From Desulfobacterales bacterium (GTDB taxonomy: Bacteria; Desulfobacterota; Desulfobacteria; Desulfobacterales; UBA5852), in assembly GCA_030066455.1 (NCBI GenBank), contig JASJBQ010000275.1:1-6431 (forward strand): a stretch of DNA of 6,431 bases, given 5' to 3'. Numbering within the stretch: the first letter of the stretch is position 1; each line of letters starts with the position of its first letter. The notes beneath the pieces are model-generated. The model saw only the letters and a list, made by a program, of their open reading frames with translations. It did no database searches and was not told the DNA's origin. Of the stretch, positions 5,174 through 6,431 are shown one piece after another. A program made the position numbers and the translations under genes.

Positions 5174-5608
5174 ATGCAAGTATGCAAAATCGCATGTCCG
5201 ATGGCGTTGCTGGTCTTTATGGCGATGCCGTTGCAGGCTCAACCGGGCACCGTCGAGGCGACCGTGACCCAAATCATGACCGACCGGGGGGGAATCGTCA
5301 AAATCGGCGTGTTTGAATCGGATGGGTTCCCCACGCCGGGCAAGGGCGTGAGGGAGCGCAACCTGCCCGTGGAAGCCGATACCGCTGTCATCCGGTTTAC
5401 GGACCTGCCGCCCGGCCGCTATGCCATCGCGGTTTTCCAGGACGCCGACCGCGACGATCAACTGACCAAGAACTTCATGGGCGTACCCAAGGAGCCCTAC
5501 GGTTTTTCAAAGAATGTCTTTGGCATGATGGGGCCGCCGGATTTCGAAGACGTCGCCTTCGAAGTCCGCGACGGGCAGGAGCTCGCGTTGACGATCCGGC
5601 TGGAATAG
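5174..5608 (+). CDS. Secreted DUF2141-family protein
   Basis: A 144-residue protein with a Sec signal peptide: a short N-terminus with K5, the hydrophobic stretch CPMALLVFMAMPL, and a likely cut after QA at 21-22. The mature part is a small beta-sandwich of the DUF2141 family. Marks are IVKIGVFESDGFPTPGKG (41-58), the IRFTDLPPGRYAIAVFQDAD strand-turn (73-92), and FMGVPKEPYGFSKN (101-114) followed by GMMGPPDFEDVAFEV. An acidic D-x-D-x-D cluster (D90, D92, D94) could bind a metal ion such as calcium. Family members are exported and have no established biochemical function. The gene begins 34 bases after the dehydrogenase stop with AAAGGA upstream, so the two are very likely co-transcribed under TetR control. 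No clear terminator follows; GAAC (5623-5626) / GTTC (5636-5639) is only a weak stem. The pairing with an SDR suggests a shared role in envelope lipid or pigment metabolism, which is inference only. Confidence 0.88.
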   Translation: MQVCKIACPMALLVFMAMPLQAQPGTVEATVTQIMTDRGGIVKIGVFESDGFPTPGKGVRERNLPVEADTAVIRFTDLPPGRYAIAVFQDADRDDQLTKNFMGVPKEPYGFSKNVFGMMGPPDFEDVAFEVRDGQELALTIRLE

Positions 5609-5691
5609 AGCCCATGCGATGAACGCCGGCCGGGTTCGCTCGTCAGCCGCCAACCCATCGGCCAGCGACACGCGCACGCCCCCTTTTGCAT

Positions 5692-6246
5692 TCAGGGTTC
5701 AGGGGACGTCGACGGATCGAGCCACAGGTGTTGCTGCTCAAACGGGGTTTCCGGCGAGAGTAAAGGATTGTCCACCCTGAAAATCCGGCGGTGCGCCAGA
5801 TCGGACTGCTTGATGCTCGCGCGGTGGTATTCCCAGAAGAGCTTATCCCGACTGCCGTCCTGAATCATCATGCGCAGCCCCGCTTGGATGCGCGCCGCCA
5901 GTTCGGGATTTTTGGGGCTTACGAAGACATAGGTCGGCATGGGAAGGCAAAGCGCCTTGGACGGTTCGATGGCCATCTCCAGCAGGTCGAGGCGGCGGCG
6001 GTCGTATTCCTCAAAAATCTCGTTGATGCCGCGGGGAAAATAGTCGAATCGCCCGTGGACGAGCATCCGAAACAATCCTTCGTAGCTTCGGCCCGTCATC
6101 ACTTCGAAGCCGAGGGCCTGCATGGCAAGGGTGGTGCTCCATTGGTGGCGCAGGCCGGCCCGCATTTGCTTGAGTTATTCCAGCGACAGGAGCAATGCCG
6201 CAACAGGCATTATTCGCAGGCATGGATGGGGGTGCTTTTTGAACAT
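5692..6246 (-). pseudogene. Solute-binding protein (SBP_bac_3-like) relic: signal-like leader joined to C-terminal lobe
   Basis: From 6174 to 5692 the minus strand encodes LKQMRAGLRHQWSTTLAMQA, then GFEVMTGRSYEGLFRMLVHG, RFDYFPRGINEIFEEYDRRR, a PSKALCLPMPTYVFVS strand and an RIFRVDNPLLSPETP end. This is the hinge and C-terminal lobe of a periplasmic amino-acid-type binding protein (COG0834 style). The N-terminal lobe, normally about 120 residues, is absent in all three minus-strand frames upstream. Instead, in the same frame, ATG 6246 gives MFKKHPHPCLRIMPVAALLL followed by SLE and a TAA at 6175-6177. The leader has basic residues and a hydrophobic core like a signal peptide, so the gene appears to have lost its N-lobe and gained one stop. 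No good ribosome binding site precedes 6246. An internal ATG at 6165 could start a 157-residue fragment, but it would be neither exported nor able to bind ligand. The gene is convergent with DUF2141, with 83 bases between the stops. Confidence 0.7.
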
Positions 6247-6431
6247 GCAGGGGGGTTTAGATCGAAACCCGACGATTTGCAAGCCATTGCTGCAAAGCGA
6301 GATCCATTCTTGTGATTATTTCTTTTGGGATGCCATTCGATGCATCAGGAGCCGGCTCTGAGCAGAACCGTAGGGTCCCTGCCCTGCCAACCGGCATCCA
6401 TACGGCGTGTATGCTCCGCGTTCTCGCCGTC
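6247..6431. other. Right-hand end, no gene supported
   Basis: On the minus strand three frames are briefly open from the window edge. The one reading HTRRMDAGWQGRDPTVLL and stopping at TGA (6347-6345) could be the tail of a gene outside the window, but it matches nothing I recognise. A perfect 10-bp palindrome GAGCCGGCTC lies at 6349-6358, just beyond that stop's coding side. There is no T-run terminator. Confidence 0.3.

Noticed and set aside
5791..6315. A 174-codon plus-strand frame opposite the solute-binding relic
   Set aside because: The minus strand carries clear binding-protein motifs (FDYFPRG, PMPTYVFVSP); the plus frame is its antisense shadow.
6345..6431. Possible 3' end of a minus-strand gene (HTRRMDAGWQGRDPTVLL then stop)
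   Set aside because: Only 28 codons, no recognised family, and two other frames are equally open; cannot be supported from this window.
6349..6431. Possible group II intron domain V, from the ACGGTTCTGCTC string on the minus strand
   Set aside because: The short GAGC...GAAA...GTTC hairpin required for domain V is not present; only the last bases resemble it.

Overview
The window looks like a chromosomal piece from a moderately GC-rich proteobacterium. Several protein sequences (the TPR-methyltransferase, the SpoIIE-type phosphatase, and the periplasmic-binding-protein relic with its FDYFPRG motif) resemble those I associate with sulfate-reducing or related Deltaproteobacteria (Desulfobacterota). 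That placement is an impression from sequence style, not a search result. There is no rRNA, tRNA, CRISPR array or recognisable transposase.

Layout, left to right. (1) Bases 1-353, minus strand: the N-terminal 117 codons of a pyridoxamine-5'-phosphate-oxidase-like flavin protein, cut by the window edge. (2) Bases 354-627: a divergent intergenic region with a nested hairpin. (3) Bases 628-2125, plus strand: a broken mosaic in three reading frames. It holds the front of a TPR-methyltransferase (COG4976-like), a ~57-codon piece that looks like the start of a jelly-roll sensor domain, and then the coiled-coil linker and PP2C/SpoIIE phosphatase domain of an RsbU-like protein. The phosphatase itself changes frame at a T7 tract that reads as the heptamer T-TTT-TTA, a classical -1 slippery sequence. 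(4) Bases 2126-2867: about 740 bases with no convincing gene but many inverted repeats, including a perfect 20-bp palindrome. (5) Bases 2868-3404: a GNAT acetyltransferase. (6) Bases 3541-5608: the best-preserved functional unit. A TetR-family repressor (minus) is divergent from a short-chain dehydrogenase and a secreted DUF2141 protein (plus). Between them are two near-identical palindromes (half-site CTTGACA) that overlap a plausible sigma-70 promoter. (7) Bases 5692-6246, minus: the C-terminal lobe of an extracellular solute-binding protein. It is preceded in frame by a signal-peptide-like leader and a single TAA, with the N-terminal lobe missing. (8) Bases 6247-6431: nothing that can be assigned.

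How it works together. The TetR/SDR/DUF2141 cluster reads as an autoregulated switch: the TetR protein probably binds the twin palindromes, controlling itself and a two-gene operon for a cytoplasmic NAD(P)-dependent oxidoreductase and a small exported beta-rich protein. The SDR carries Arg where the catalytic Lys of YxxxK is expected. The two flanks contain genes that have lost internal segments, so the region mixes one intact regulated operon with decaying signalling and transport genes. The most unusual points are the three-part mosaic with its slippery-site frameshift, the twin operator, the YxxxR dehydrogenase and the leader-plus-C-lobe solute-binding relic.
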